A stretch of 64,000 bases of DNA from Atopsyche davidsoni (GCA_022113835.1 JAILWY010000007.1:3601001-3665000), one strand, 5' to 3'; positions 51,306 through 64,000 are shown, counted from the first letter of the stretch. Numbers and translations are program-made. Notes: generated from the letters alone by a model not told the origin.

Positions 51306-53589
51306 CATCAGATCAGAATTAAAAAAGATAAAGGCTAATATATTCGTAAATTATAATATGTTGGAATAGATTATTTTTGAATAAACATGCCAATGATATT
51401 ATGTTATTTTTTTAATATGCCTTGTAAATGTTTCACCATTCTGTGCAAGCCTTTCGTGGTTGTATGGGAAATATAATTAAATTTAAAAATTAATATTTAT
51501 TTTGGTAAATTACAGTAGTTCTTATGGTTACGGTTAAAATAAAGTTTGTGGCTATCCCCTTGCTTGTATCGCCATTTGATACACCTTACTTATGAAGGAA
51601 TGTCAAATAGATTGTGCAAAAGATTATCTAGTGAACAGAAATATTAATTTCTTTATAAAATAAGTCCACTTTTAATATTCAAAAGACTTATTATCTGAAT
51701 ATAAAACTATAGTATTTACTTGTATTACGATTTATATTTTCAACCCCTGTATGAGTATATAATTATTTTGTATGAAAACGATCATAAGCTTTCTTTAGAA
51801 ACAGTTATAAATTCAGTTTTTTTTGTGTTACACATTTTTTTATCCTTCTTGTAATCCCTTAACTTATATTCTTGATACACCTGGTGTCTTTTCAATTAAT
51901 GCTCACCTCTTAACAATCACAAACTCAAAATGATTTTCTTCTTCGATTTTCCGTTTACTCCAGAGTAAATAAATTTTAACTGTACAAATTTAATTCTGAG
52001 CCAATTTCATATCGTATTTTGACGGTATTCATAATTGGATTCTGGTGATAATTAATTAAACACACTTTCTTATAGGGATGATTTAAAAAGCGTTAAAATT
52101 TTCATGATTGATATAAATAAGTCCTACCGTTGCGGACCGATCGAATTTAATTACCACCTCTTGTATTGTCACCCTCCTAACAACTTCAGTTGATTTTTTA
52201 CTACAGTAAATATTTTATAAACATTTAAAGGCAAAATATTTATGACACACAAAATAAAATTACGATTACTTCATTAAATATAACTTTGCAGGGTTTCAAA
52301 ATTAAATTTTTTCAAATCCTTGTTCATTTATATTACAATAATTGTATATAATGCAAAGGTTTATTTACATCTAAATATAGCATTGTATAAATATAATCTT
52401 ACTATATTTTTTTATATTAATTGCTTAAATTTACTTTATTTGGACAGCATATTTTAGCACGGCTGTTTTTTAATTTCATTAATAGTTCGCCCAACTCATG
52501 AGAAGTGAATTATTCATCTCCAATGATGAAAGTTTAATGATCTGAATGCGAAAGAGGAATGTTTGGTGGCCCTAGACAAAATGGCGTCTAACCGCGGAAA
52601 CGGCATATCAGACATTTTTAATGAATAATTGAACTAAATTTAAACTGCGATAACACTCAGGCATTGGCTAGAGCGAATCAGTGACAACTCATTGTCAAAA
52701 TCGTTATAAAAACAAATAATATAAGTATTTCATATTTGAAGTTTTGATTGTCGTCAATGAGTTAAACTAATCTAATGTCTATATTATAAAAAAATATATG
52801 TGAACTTCTGCCTTTGTAATGATATCGCTTTTTTAAAAATTGATGCTAATAAAACCCCAAATATACGCGGAGGTGGTTCTGGACAGTTAAAAGTACGAAT
52901 TATTATTATTTATTTTAAAAAGCCGCCCAGCTAACTATTAAAATTCATTGTAAAAGTTTGCGCACCGCTCCCGCCGTAAACAAACGTAGTTTAGTGCACA
53001 CTTAGAAGACTTCCTTGTTAACTTTGTTGCCCGCATAATTACCCAACTTTTTGCATAATTTCCTAATCATATTTATTTAAATTTGACGCTTCATAAATTA
53101 CGGTTTCAGACTCTGTCTGCTCTGAAACTTTTTTTCAGTATTTATAATAATAAATATGATCCAGCCGTTGGCACGCTTGCTTGCCTACTAAATACAATTG
53201 TTAGCAGCTTCAAAGGGAAGGAAAACCCTCTGTGATGAAGACTGTCTGTGATTTTCCATTTTAATTGCCCCTGATCGCTTCGGGTCGCTTTGCCTTCTCA
53301 GTCACTCACTTGCATTGAATATACGACTTTGATATACGTAGATTAAATATACATTAAAAAAAAGGCTTTAAAGTTTTTAATAATGCACGCTTTTATTATG
53401 TTTTTAATAAAAACCTGTTTTTATTACTTTTGGGTTATATTTAATATTTTTTTTAATATTTCTTGCCTTGACCGCGCTTGTCTTGAACATAAAGCAGTAT
53501 CCGCAGTGTTTTCTAACATATAAGAGAAAAACCCGGAAAAATTCTCTATATCGTGAAATCTTTGATCCCAAACTAAAGTGAAATAAATC

Positions 53590-53890
53590 TTGCGGCCTTG
53601 GGATGGCCGCAGCGGTGGCCGTAAACAAGGACTCGGGCGCACGCGGCCCGGAGCACTCTAACAAGTGGGCCGTAACTCATTATTTTATGAGGACAGGGCC
53701 GGGCCAGGGACGCGGGCCGCCCGGGGGCTCCTCTGTCAAAAATATCCGAGATAATCCCGCGCTAACTGACGGGAGATACCCAGCTGATTTGTCACTTCAT
53801 TTAAAGGGATTACGATTCGCCAGCTCGCGAGGCCTCCTGGAGCCGAGCCTGGGCGTTTCAGCCCTCCAACTAAGCTTTTATCTTGCGTAT
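53590..53890 (+). other. CpG-rich islet with 96-codon open frame
   Basis: An ATG at 53603 with G at -3 and +4 opens a 96-codon frame beginning MAAAVAVNKDSGARGPEHSN. The frame is Gly/Pro/Arg rich and has no recognised domain. The islet contains two GGATTA-type sites (near 53752 and 53806) suited to K50 homeodomain factors. It sits in the middle of the long intron. I favour a regulatory islet, with a lineage-specific small coding exon as the alternative. Confidence 0.3.
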
Positions 53891-56800
53891 TAGAATCCGT
53901 ACAATCACTCAATGCTCTGCGGTAAAGTTTATATAATTCAAAATTACTTTATGAACCGTAATTCTTTATACTGGTTTTAACTTTTTTTTTATAGTGAAAA
54001 TGTACCGAAAAAACTTTTAATTTTTAATGAATTGACTGGGAAGTTTTTTTTTTTTATTATTTTACTGTTTTATTTAACAAAAAAAATATGCTTAATTTAT
54101 TTGAAATATTATGCATTTTTTTGTACATTTAAAAAAAAATCATATTTTTTGATTCAAGACGTGTTACATGGAATTTTCGGTCACAATTTAACCGAATTAA
54201 ACTGAAAATTCCATATATGTTGATACTTATAAAAATGTTTACTAAGCATTTTTTTAATTTTAAACGTTTGATTGTGAATGGTCGTAATTTTTCACGGGGC
54301 AGTTTATATTCCAGCGCCGGCCCTGCGAAGACGCCGCGAGCTGAAATCCTTAACGCCCTCTTTGATCTCGCCGAGAGGGGAGAGCGAGCATCTATAATAG
54401 GAATACCTTTAGTGGATTAAACCTGCGCGGAGCCCGCTCCGGAGATAAATTTTACAAATTTAATCAAAATATTGAAAAATGTTTTAAAAAGCGCGCATCC
54501 GTAGCTTTGTGCGCTGAGCTTCCTTGCCAAGTGATTGCTCTGCGTGCGTCATCTTCCTTTAGCTTCCATGTAATTATACTTTGTGCTACATGTACAATTT
54601 ATACCTGTTGCATAAAGATACCTTTAAAAAAAAAAAAAAGGTTTTTTGAGACCATGATTTTAATAAGATTTTGCAGATTCAATGCGTCAGGATTTAAATA
54701 ACGACAATGCATGCAAATTTACTTCTAGTTAATTTTTTTGTCATAGTACACGAACTGATGCTATATTGTGATGTTCACACTTATTTTGAAGTTGTTTGGT
54801 TCAAAACAACTGTTGCTACATTTTTACGCTCACGAATAGAACCGCCTTTCAATGATGAGGTTATATTCAGTATCGCATACCCAATAATTACAGCACATCC
54901 GCTATGCGTTGTGCATTACCAATAACTACATTATACTTTTATCTTGAAAATATTTTTTATTATTATAAATACAGCAATATGTATTATACATTATTAAAGA
55001 AATCACTGACTAAATGTTAAAAAAAAAACTAGAGCCGGTGTATGTTGAATCAAAAATAAAAATTCATCCCCGCGCTTTGTCCATAAAATATATGTCTGCA
55101 ATAAAATCCTGAAGCTGTTTCAGCGGATCTATCAAACTGCACAGGGGTAGTCGAGCTTCAGCACAAAGTAAATAAAATACTTTCAGGTTCACTGGCAAGT
55201 ACAGTGAATAAAAATGAACTACTTACGGCAATATCATGGCTGAGCCGCGTTTTACGAGGGCCGCAAATATATACAAATAAAGCAGACGCGGTGCCTTTAA
55301 TAAAAAGGCAGAAACCGATTTTTGACACTAGAACAGCCTCCGAATCAATTTCTTCCCACTGTAAATTTCGATCATCTCTGACTTTCTTAATTTATTACCT
55401 ACGATCTTAAAACTCTTTGACTTTTAATTAATCAAGTGTATTCAATAAATAGAAACAATTTCATTTACGTAACAACTGTAAGTAGGTAGGCGAGTATTAT
55501 TCCACGAATGTCTTGTTGTGTGAATTAGGTACTATGCAAAATTAACAACAGCTAGATTAAGCGCAGATATTTTCTATTGCAATTGGGCGAGAAGTATATT
55601 GCAAGCAGAAAGATGAGCATTCGTTTCGCGATTCATTCCAAAGAGACAATCGAGTCCCTGTGCATAGAAAATAAATCCACTGTTTAATGTCTGCAATAAA
55701 TTTATTTCTAAAAAATCTTACTTGTACGTAGTTTGCATGATAAACAATACAGAAAATTCGTATGTAGTTGTGATTTTTTACCGCAAATTGAACCTGGTTA
55801 AATTTTCGTAGTTTATGTTTGAAACACTGATTATTAATATTTTTTTTATATTTGAGTTTACTATTAAGAAAAAGAGTTTTCATGTACAGTATGCACAGGA
55901 GTTTTCCACAAAAATCTTTTTTTTTCTATATTTATATTAATACACTAATAGTTCAAAAAATAATTATAGCGTTCGCTACTACACAATCATTAATCGTCCG
56001 TGAAACTCAATTTTCAATATTTTAAGTAGTATTTTTTTAGATTCTGGCCGTAGAATGTCAGCCTTACGTACTGGCAGTCTAAAAGTACTAGTGGCATAAA
56101 TCTAAATGTATCCATGTCATTCTACTATATATCATAAATCTAGAATAAATTATAGAAAATCTAACATTTCTTATAAAACCAAATTTTTTTTTAATGCATC
56201 CTATTTTATGACAGCAATTTGCTATTGAAAAAGTGGGGAGAACAATGATGTAATCAACACAAATTCCTGCTCTACTTACCTTTTTAAGGGAGGCTTAGAG
56301 TTTTCAAATGTGCCTGAAAAAATTCACAAGCTTCAGGCATAATTTTGAAATGGAGATTTCCCCGGAGGCTGTCATAATTAACGTTCACAGTCGCGTAGGG
56401 CTCAGGGGATCGACGACTACATTAAGGGGATCGATCAAGATGTAGCCTGACACGTGAAAGATCACACTCGATTCTATTTTAACTGCTTGCATCACTACAA
56501 TATCACTGAAATTTGTATTCCTTAATCTCAGGGATAGGTTCGTTATAGCTTAAACGAGGATCATAATCGAGCTTTTAAAAACTAAGTACCGAGTTAAATG
56601 GCAAAACAAATAATTATAGACAGTCCATATTAAGGCTTCGATGAGTGTGAGGAAGATCTTTGCACTTAAACAAAATTCCAACGATGGTTAATATTAATGG
56701 ATATTATGGGATTAAAACATATTTTCTGTATATAATTTCAATCGAATTTCTCTATAAAAAAATACATTTAATACATAATTTGAGACATAATATTAAACTA

Positions 56801-57589
56801 AATTAGTTCATTTAAAATTGAAATGAATATTATTTTAACATTTGTCTTTAATTAATCGAATCCAATTCATTTGTACGTAGAAATACGTACCTAATGAAAG
56901 GCTTTATTCCTGATCCGTCTTCATTTTACAACAATAGGAATGTTCGCATCTTACCCAAAATAATCCCCGAAGACGATTTTAGACAATAGACTCATTTAGA
57001 GCGTAAATATATACCTTAGGAATGTTCAAACGACTCTTACTAAATTCTGTATTATAAAAATGCGTCTTACCCGTGGAGGTACAAGTACTCGTATCATATT
57101 CGTATATCATATTTAGTAGAGATACACAACATGAGAGTTCTTCTTAATTTTGTATTTAAATAAGTAATACTCCTTGGTGAAAATAACTGCTATAAATAAC
57201 AAATGTAATGTAAAATAAACGTTAATTTTTGTAATACTTTTACTAAGTTCATTTTCTAGTTTTTTGATAATATAAAAAATATTTTGTGAAATGCCAAAAG
57301 TTATATACACTCCTTCTGCTACAGATAAGATATATATTAATTTACTTTCAATATGATAAATATGTGTTTTCCCGATTAAAGTTTAGGAATTTGGATATCA
57401 TTACGACCGACGGATCTAGAACCCTAAGCATCTAGGCGTCCTTTTTTAAAATTGAATTAAAATATTAAATATAAACATATTGGTAAAGGATTAGTATAAA
57501 AAATAGACTGTGGTATTTCGATCGATACCATTTTTATAGAAACACACCGTAATCGCCGATCTTGTCGTACTCCACGAACCACTTACGTA

Positions 57590-57800
57590 TACACGAATCG
57601 GCAACTTGCGCACATTTGATCCCCGGCGTTTAGCAGGTGAATAAAGATCAATGGCGAGCCGGCGGGGCATTCTTCATAGGCCATCGGCCCATTAATCACC
57701 CCCCTCGCCAGTAATAATCCGCGTCATAAATAAGCCACGACCCATCGCCGCGTCATTACCCTAACGCCCGCCCGTTTGTTCTGCCCCGCGAGACTCCGGC
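57590..57800. promoter_or_regulatory. possible intronic enhancer islet
   Basis: Within about 200 GC-rich bases lie AAAGATCAATGG (TCF-like), CATTAATCA (homeodomain-like), AATAATCC (K50-like) and GTCATAAA (Caudal-like). Such clustering 1-1.2 kb upstream of the first coiled-coil exon is compatible with an enhancer. Motif matches this short occur by chance, so this is weak evidence. Confidence 0.2.
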
Positions 57801-57902
57801 CGAGAATCCAATCTACGCGACTTCTAAGCCGAAGTGAAACGCTAATGATAGCGCAAACATCGCAATCAATATCGCTTAGCTTTGTGATTCCTTTGCGATG
57901 TG

Positions 57903-57985
57903 TCTATACTTTATCTTCTTCTTCGGGTGCCTCTCCTCAGAGCAACCTTCTGAGCCTCCGCTGAGCATATACTAGAGAATAGTGC
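57903..57985. repeat. dispersed repeat fragment, copy 2
   Basis: This is the partner of 15604-15693, with the same block order TATCTTCTTC, TCTCCTCAGAG and CTGAGCATATACT. It is an old diverged copy in the same orientation. Confidence 0.5.
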
Positions 57986-58245
57986 AGTCCCCGGGTCCTT
58001 CTACACCGCAGTTTTATATTTGAAGGAAAAGTTTGGTACTTTTTCTGCAGCAAATTACCTCGACAAGGTAGTTCCCGATCACATCCCTCCACAATCATTC
58101 CAATACCGATTCTTTACACACGCTCATAATGGCATCAATGTACAAGTAACAGAATGACGAGAACGGGGAGGTTTTTTTTACTTTATACCGATACTTAATG
58201 CTCGTAATAACTACTCTACCTGTAGTTCTATTAATAACCTTAAAA

Positions 58246-58651
58246 CAGTGGCTCTCAAACACTTTTGGCCCACGGACCCTTTTTCATAGTCAAAACTTGC
58301 CCATGGACCCCCTTTCATGGTTCAAACTTGCCTACGGACCTGGGTGACAAACTACATAAATTCATATATTCTCTATTGCGTTCCTGTATTAACTTACCTG
58401 ACTCACCGCGATGCTTGCTATTACTTGTATTTTATGCACCTGTCTATATTTATATTTTACTTAGGACGTAAAAATCGCTAATAATGTTTTCATTGTTATT
58501 TATTTTAACTTCCATATTAATAAAAATGTGTCACAATTTTATTTATTTTATTTTAAACGCGGACCCCCTGACGTTGTTCAGGGACCCCCAAATCGATTTT
58601 AATTTTCTAAGGACCCCCTGGGGTCCGTAGGGACCACTTTGAGAAGCACTG
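58246..58651. mobile_element. hAT-type MITE, copy 2
   Basis: Ends CAGTGGCTCTCAAA and TTTGAGAAGCACTG are flanked by a perfect 8-bp duplication CCTTAAAA (58238-58245 and 58652-58659). It shares ends, facing 'CCCACGGACCC' motifs and a long internal block with the copy at 33407-33824. It ends 177 bp before the first coiled-coil exon. Confidence 0.88.
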
Positions 58652-58828
58652 CCTTAAAATTAAAAACCCTTTCATTTGCTATAACATCGTAATCAATATT
58701 GCTTAGACTTTTGAAACATCTTTCATTTTCTGTATTTCTCTTTTTCTACTAGCAGATTTTTATGATCTCAAAAATCTTTTTCGATTATAAGTTGTGATCA
58801 GACTGCTCATTTGTGGTTTCCGTTTCAG

Positions 58829-58975
58829 CTGCCGGAAGGCGTGGAGCTGACCCTGGGAGAGCTGCGAGCCATGGCGCTGAGGCAGCAGCAGCAGATCGAC
58901 TGCCAGCACCAGCTGCTGGCCGCTCGAGAGCAGCGCCTGCGCTTCCTCAAGCAGCAAGAGGCGCGCCACCACCAG
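58829..58975 (+). CDS. ASPP-family coiled-coil exon 1 (partial gene)
   Basis: The 147-nt exon encodes 49 residues, [20 protein letters not shown] through [11 protein letters not shown]. The sequence 'ELTLxEL..MA.RQQQQI..Q.QLL..+EQRL.FLKQQE' is the signature of the ASPP family N-terminal coiled coil (vertebrate PPP1R13B, TP53BP2). These proteins scaffold protein phosphatase 1 and, in flies, Csk/RASSF8-type regulators at cell junctions; vertebrate members bind p53. The acceptor is TTTCCGTTTCAG and the donor CAG|GTAACT, both in phase 0. The exon is far more GC-rich than its introns. The C-terminal ankyrin and SH3 domains are not in the window, so the specific paralogue cannot be settled; insects usually have one. 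Confidence 0.92.
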
Positions 58976-61900
58976 GTAACTTGACACCTTATTCCACACA
59001 AAAATAATTCGCTATCGGTCTATACCATAGGTTCCCAACGGGGGTGGTACCGCCCCCCAGTGGGCGCTGGAGCTTTCCAAGGGGGCGGTGGCGGGTCCAA
59101 GGGAAAATGAATGAGCTTTTTGCATTTAAATTTTTTTGATTTGTGCAGTAGATTTTTCGCAAAAAAACGAGAAATTGATCAAAAAACTCGAAAATGCTAA
59201 CAATGCTGTTTTTTTGGCACAAAACTAGACGTCTTCATTATTACAAAAAAAAAATTATTGCGTAGCGAAATGCGTTGGTATTATTACAGCTTATTGATGA
59301 CAGTTAAAAAACAACACTAGTTTAGACTTGTTTGTCGACTAAATACATCGTTAGCGCCATCTATGTGTGAACGCCAAAAACTTAGTAGCGCACCTAGAAA
59401 CATACCTTTTTTTACTCGAGCAGCAATACATAATATACAGAAATAAAATTGGTATAATTATAACTTTTATGTCAAAGGGGGGCGTTGGATTTTTTTTTCT
59501 TGTCAAGGGGGCGGTGGTTAAATAAAAGGTTGGGAGCCTATGGTCTATACTGTAACATCATTTAAAGCTATTCAATACTTAAATTATTTGAAACTGATAA
59601 TAACGATAAATGTAATATCTTGTAATTCTCCGACTAATGACGCAAAAGCGGCGTTTAAACTGGCGCCAAGTGGCTCACGACGTGTGAACCGGTTCAGAAC
59701 CCAAAACCTTTTACCAGAACAGCGCCAGAACCGCTGGAGCGACACAATTATATCGCTCACTCAATTAGCCACGCCGCCGATCTGGCCCAGTGATCAGCCT
59801 AACGCGCTAAACTATGCAGACGCCCTAATTAATATCCTCTAATGTAAAAATACTATATCCAATTATCATTATTTAATATTCTGCATAAATTCACAATTTT
59901 CACTCATATATACTCGTGAATATTAACTAAAGTCTACCTTTGATATAGATACATCGAACGTGTAATTATAAACTAAAATTGACTATCATTAATTACTGAA
60001 CAATTTCAGAGTGTTTTATTACGCAGATACATTATATTTATTCGGCGATCGAATATTCTCGCTGAATTGAATATAGCGCAATACATTATCTCGATAATTT
60101 GTTTTCGTCGTTTGATGTGTTAATCGATTCTGACATCATCAATTGTAAAAATAAAAAAAAAACTAATAAAATTATATTTGTTTCAATACTCTCGAGGCAC
60201 TCGCGCAAGTCCTCCAAATGTAAGATTTTAAATTCGACACGAGATATAAAAGATGCAAAATCAAACTTGCGAATTCTCTAAGACAATCATATCAAATGGA
60301 AGTAAAAGTTTCCGCCGGAACAAGAAAAAGTCGAGTTTAAAATTGATAGGATCCTGCCGGAGCGGCGAGGAGGCTGCGTCGGCTAAGTGGCAGAAAGAGT
60401 TTGACAGGTTTTCCAATGATGCAATAATGTAGGAACGAAGTGGTATTTAAGTGAGTCGGAATATGGCGGGCGGGATTACCGCAAGGCTTTTCCGGATTTC
60501 CGATTCGAGATTATCTTCTGAGGAGATTGTTTCCCGAGAGCTCGAGTTTTAAATTGAAACCCAATGTCGGCCTGGTTCGGATAATTGGTGTGTACTATTC
60601 GGACGGTAGCAGTTAGAGCCGCTCTGTACAGCCGTTTTATTATCGGTACTCCAGTTCCCTCGATTTCCTTTGTACTGTTCAATTTCATTTTATAAGTATA
60701 TATTCTCTCAAGGGCCTTGGCATTTATTATTCAAAAACGACAAACCAGGCATTTATTTTCAAAAATAAAATTAGCACGGCGATGAGGTTTTAACGAAATC
60801 TTCAATGCTTTTTCAGGCATACAATATTCGTACATAACAACAATAGAAATAGAAAATCACATATTTGCAAAGTGATAATTTAAATTGTATCATTTTAATA
60901 AATTTATTACAAAAAAACCCACCTAAATTTATATATTTTCTCCTAGTGCTTTAATGCTTCCCTATGGTGGTTGAATTAAATCCCCACCCTGGTGTCGACA
61001 TTATTTGATAAGACGCATGTACTCAGCCTATATCCGGGCTTGAACGCCACCTGATCCTATATTTCCTGTGTCTTTTGCTGCTTGATTCTGTTTTCCCCGC
61101 TCTGAAGAGTCTTCAGTCATTTAGCGCGAACATTACACCTCTACCGTAACTGGATTTCTCTGTATTTCCTCTTCCTGATGAGGAGTGACGGACGCGTGAG
61201 GGCTCCAACTAGCAAACTCGCCCAAAACCAATACACGTCTGATTTTTCTTACGTCTTCGGAAAATCATCTCCATTAAATCGTCTAATGAAAAGAGCAAAG
61301 GCATTTTCGATTAATTCTATTCTTCGAGCGGTTTTTTTTCTTAATAAATACATCAACAATATATTTTTTTTTGTATTGTGATATAATCAAACAAAGTCCA
61401 CACTTAATAGTTTGATAATAATTAATTTAAAAAAAAACAACATAGTTTTCATGTTTTACTCTGGGAAGGTTAACAGTGGACTTATTTTTTTTTAGGAATT
61501 AGCTTTATAATAACAAAATACCTTTTATAATGCATTTGAGTAAAATTCTGCAAGACACGATGGAAGTTTATAGCTATGTGATGTTTCTTTATATTATATA
61601 CTATTTGAATATAATATTTTATTGAAATTTTCTGAAGATATGGAAAACACGAACAATGAACTGAAACAGCAAATATTAATGGTATTATACTGTACAAATA
61701 ATTCTATTGTGTTACTCTTGCACAATAAGATATATTATTGCTTTCTTAGCTTATTAATACATTAGTCGAGCTACTGCCATCTTGGCAATCCCCAGACATC
61801 TCTTAACTAAATTCCATAGTTCTACCTTCGCTCAGATATAATCAAAACAATCGTGATTACAGCAATCGATCGCATTGAGTACCCCGGTGTGTCTCATCCC

Positions 61901-62601
61901 CTGGTAGCTATTATCCGAAAACACACCCCCTGCAGAGGCCGTGCCGGAGACTTCCCCAAAAGCCCTTCAGGCCATTAACTCTGTCCTGGATTGGAGACGC
62001 GCCGCCAAGTACCATTTATTGGAATTTCTAATCAAATAATAATCCTACACAGTCACTCTGACTTAATGAAGTACTCTATATCTATCTACCCTGCGATTTT
62101 TAAAACAGTCTGTCTATATGTATAAACATATATAAATTTATTTACTTCGTGTAAATTTTATTTATTTAATTTATTATGCTAGATTAATTAAGGCCACTCG
62201 ACAGGGGTGCCCCCGAATTATTTTCATTTTAACAAGACTATTACCGTTATATTATAAAACATAAGATTGAATATAAATTATAACACATTTAACACATTAT
62301 AACACGTATTTTTTATGTTCCTTGTTATTATTATGAAAATTTAGTAAGCTCGAAATTTTTACCCATACAAGTTATTTATGTGTATAATATCAACCTGATG
62401 ACAAAATAAATCCTTTGTAGAGCTTTAGACGTGGGGTGTGGATTCGAATTTCACTTCTGGGCTTATAGATTTACAGTGAGATAAAGAACTCACCTGTTCA
62501 ATGAAAACTTGCATTTGTGCGTGTTAGATATATATTTTTAATATTTTGATTTGTGTATGATGTCGTTGTGGTTTTGATAACCGGTGTATGTGTTCTGACA
62601 G
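58976..62601 (+). other. intron between the two coiled-coil exons (3626 nt)
   Basis: This spans CAG|GTAACT to TTCTGACAG|GTG. It contains one hAT-type MITE at 59026-59542. GC-richer patches near 59640-59830 and 60350-60480 have no supportable exon. Confidence 0.85.
59026..59542. mobile_element. hAT-type MITE of a second family
   Basis: Ends CATAGGTTCCCAAC and GTTGGGAGCCTATG are flanked by a perfect 8-bp duplication GTCTATAC (59018-59025 and 59543-59550). Both ends carry facing G/C-rich 'GGGGGCGGTGG' motifs. It is 517 bp long and non-coding. The first base lies 50 bp past the exon's donor site, close enough that insertion could have affected splicing. It contains a piece shared with the element at 50875-51305. 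Confidence 0.88.
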
Positions 62602-62728
62602 GTGGCAGCTGAGAATGAGCGTCTCCGGCGTCTACGGGAGCGCGTGGAGGCGCAGGAGCTCAAGCTTCGGAGGCTGCGTGCCCTCCGTGGCCAGCTGGAC
62701 CAGACCAACCTCAACAACCAAGCCCTCA
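62602..62728 (+). CDS. ASPP-family coiled-coil exon 2 (partial gene)
   Basis: The 127-nt exon continues the frame of the previous exon with VAAENERLRRLRERVEAQEL then KLRRLRALRGQLDQTNLNNQ, AL, ending in phase 1 at TCA|GTGAGT. 'ENE+L++L+ERVE.QE.KL++.RA.RGQ.D' is the direct continuation of the ASPP coiled coil. With the 49 residues before it, this gives about 91 residues of unbroken helix rich in Arg, Glu, Leu and Gln. The next exon lies beyond the window. Confidence 0.92.
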
Positions 62729-64000
62729 GTGAGTACCCCTTCTCATTCAAATCTCTCACGTAGTCGGCCGGTGCAGAGAAACGAGTGGAGTCCTGCAGTA
62801 TTTTTGTTTTAAATTCGACATTGTCTCGTTTTTTTTTTGTCAACCTCCAATTACTGTATATTCAAATCGTTTAATGTTTGCTTTGTTGTCAAACACAAAG
62901 CCAATCATTTATACGCGAAAATTCTATGAAGGTATTCATTTGTATAAATAACGTAACATAATGTGAAATAATTTTAATTCCACACACGACCATGCAAAGC
63001 CGACATTGTTTCATTAGTTTTCTGCAAATTAAATCGCCTTTTTAATTAAATACGCATTCCCGGTATTGCGTGACGAAGTTTCATATTTCTACCAACGACA
63101 GATAATGTATGAAAATAACAAATTTACGTATGAACGAATTTCGCCTCGTATTTATTTTTAGCGTGAAATATATACTGATTAAACAACAACAAAGTCCTAA
63201 TACGCATTTAAGTCAGATTAATAAGTATGTTTGGTGCTGTCTTTACTTTTCGGAATCAAATTTGTTCAAAGTATTTTCTTGCGCATGATATGAATAACTG
63301 TTGATTTTCCTAAAATTTTCGTAAAATCTTTCATGTACTTCAAAAATTCGTTGTTTTGATTAAAATTATTTATTTTATTTGGTATCTTTGAAAGGAGTGA
63401 GCACAATTTATTGTAATAGTATTTAAAAAATCCGTTTCCCTTTTTATATTACGGAAATTATTTCGACTGGCGTTTCTCGTCATGAGAAATTGAGAATCAG
63501 TTGAAACTAATATATATGTGAAGCCTTAAAATAAGCAATTTGTTTATTATACCTTAATATTAAATAAATCTAATAACGTTTTATTTTTAACGTCTGGTTT
63601 ACAAAGTAGACAAAATAGACAATCCTTTTCCCCAGCTTATTTCTAAGCGCGACGGTAAAATGGTTGCTTAATGCATCTAATATTTATAGTTCATAATTAT
63701 TTAAAAAAATTACAGGCAATCATCTTTTTATTAATAAAGATTTTTCCATTAATTTATATCGTATTTTTTACAATCTTGTAGAATTAATCTGAGTGTTATT
63801 TTATAGTGAGCATGGCCATTTTTATGGTGCGGTTCTTAAGTAAATAGCCAAGAATGGAGTAAACATATTTAGTGAATGCAGGTTTCGCACGCTACCACGT
63901 TGTCTAGGGGGACATATCCGCTAAAAGGAGACGCTTGTGAATGTGTAGATGCATAAAGGCGCATCCATATCTCTCATGTCTCCTGGATATTAAGGGAAGG
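62729..64000 (+). other. start of the next intron
   Basis: AT-rich sequence follows the GTGAGT donor and continues to the window edge. I see no further exon or element. Confidence 0.75.

Larger units (their letters stand above)
29351..58828 (+). other. inferred long intron (29478 nt)
   Basis: This runs from the donor GAG|GTAAAC to the acceptor GGTTTCCGTTTCAG|CTG. No other exon is certain inside it, although 38510-38643 is a candidate. The stretch carries MITEs, palindromes and GC-rich islets (for example near 33950-34150, 36830-37030, 45300-45500 and 49150-49340) listed separately where they can be described. Elsewhere I see only AT-rich DNA with homopolymer runs, including G12 tracts at 30866-30877 and 46868-46879. 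Confidence 0.5.

Noticed and set aside
54315..54420. Coding-like tail after an acceptor-like TATTCCAG
   Set aside because: It ends in a stop without a clear poly(A) signal and lies in a GC-rich patch; kept only as a possible partner for 38510-38643.
58760..59007. Alternative frames over the first coiled-coil exon on both strands
   Set aside because: The ASPP-like frame is the one bounded by acceptor and donor and continuing into the next exon.
62425..62475. B-box-like GGATTCGAATTTC, possible SINE remnant
   Set aside because: No matching A box or cloverleaf could be found upstream.
62538..62843. 101-codon minus-strand frame over the second coiled-coil exon
   Set aside because: It is the antisense shadow of the ASPP-like exon.

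Overview
This window is AT-rich, intron-dominated animal DNA, most likely from an arthropod and probably an insect. The evidence is the low GC content, long introns with ordinary GT-AG sites, the mix of small DNA transposons, retroelement relics and a tRNA-derived repeat, and one gene recognisable by its coiled coil. The species cannot be named from the sequence. No bacterial-type operons, rRNA genes or CRISPR arrays are present.

The one gene I can name is an ASPP-family gene (apoptosis-stimulating protein of p53; vertebrate PPP1R13B/TP53BP2) on the + strand. Two consecutive exons are secure: 58829-58975 and 62602-62728. They join in phase and encode the Gln-rich, charged coiled coil typical of the ASPP N-terminal half. 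The proline-rich region, ankyrin repeats and SH3 domain must lie beyond 64000. Upstream, 28241-29350 holds a 370-codon open frame that ends at a consensus donor in phase 0. It can therefore splice directly to 58829 and is read here as an alternative or lineage-specific 5' exon of the same gene. It carries a degenerate internal repeat. The RA-like N-terminal domain of vertebrate ASPP is not visible and may lie upstream of the window.

Layout: 1-28 kb is upstream intron or intergenic DNA with relics of a non-LTR retrotransposon and of a hAT transposase. It also holds a 222-bp perfect inverted repeat carrying a tRNA-like sequence in each arm, a decaying tandem repeat, two foldback elements with hammerhead-like motifs, and a pogo/Tigger-like MITE. 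28.2-29.35 kb is the large exon. 29.35-58.8 kb is one long inferred intron (29478 nt). It contains a candidate recursive-splice site, two hAT-type MITEs of one family with target-site duplications, a candidate cassette exon at 38.5 kb, a cluster of adjacent hairpins at 47.5 kb, a second palindrome of the tRNA-like family at 48.8 kb, and several GC-rich islets. 58.8-64 kb holds the coiled-coil exons and their introns, with a third hAT-type MITE starting 50 bp after an exon.

The most unusual material is the set of foldback loci (5.1, 7.4, 15.3 and 48.8 kb), the juxtaposed splice sites at 32014/32015, and the large repeat-bearing exon. All functional statements outside the coiled-coil exons are inference.
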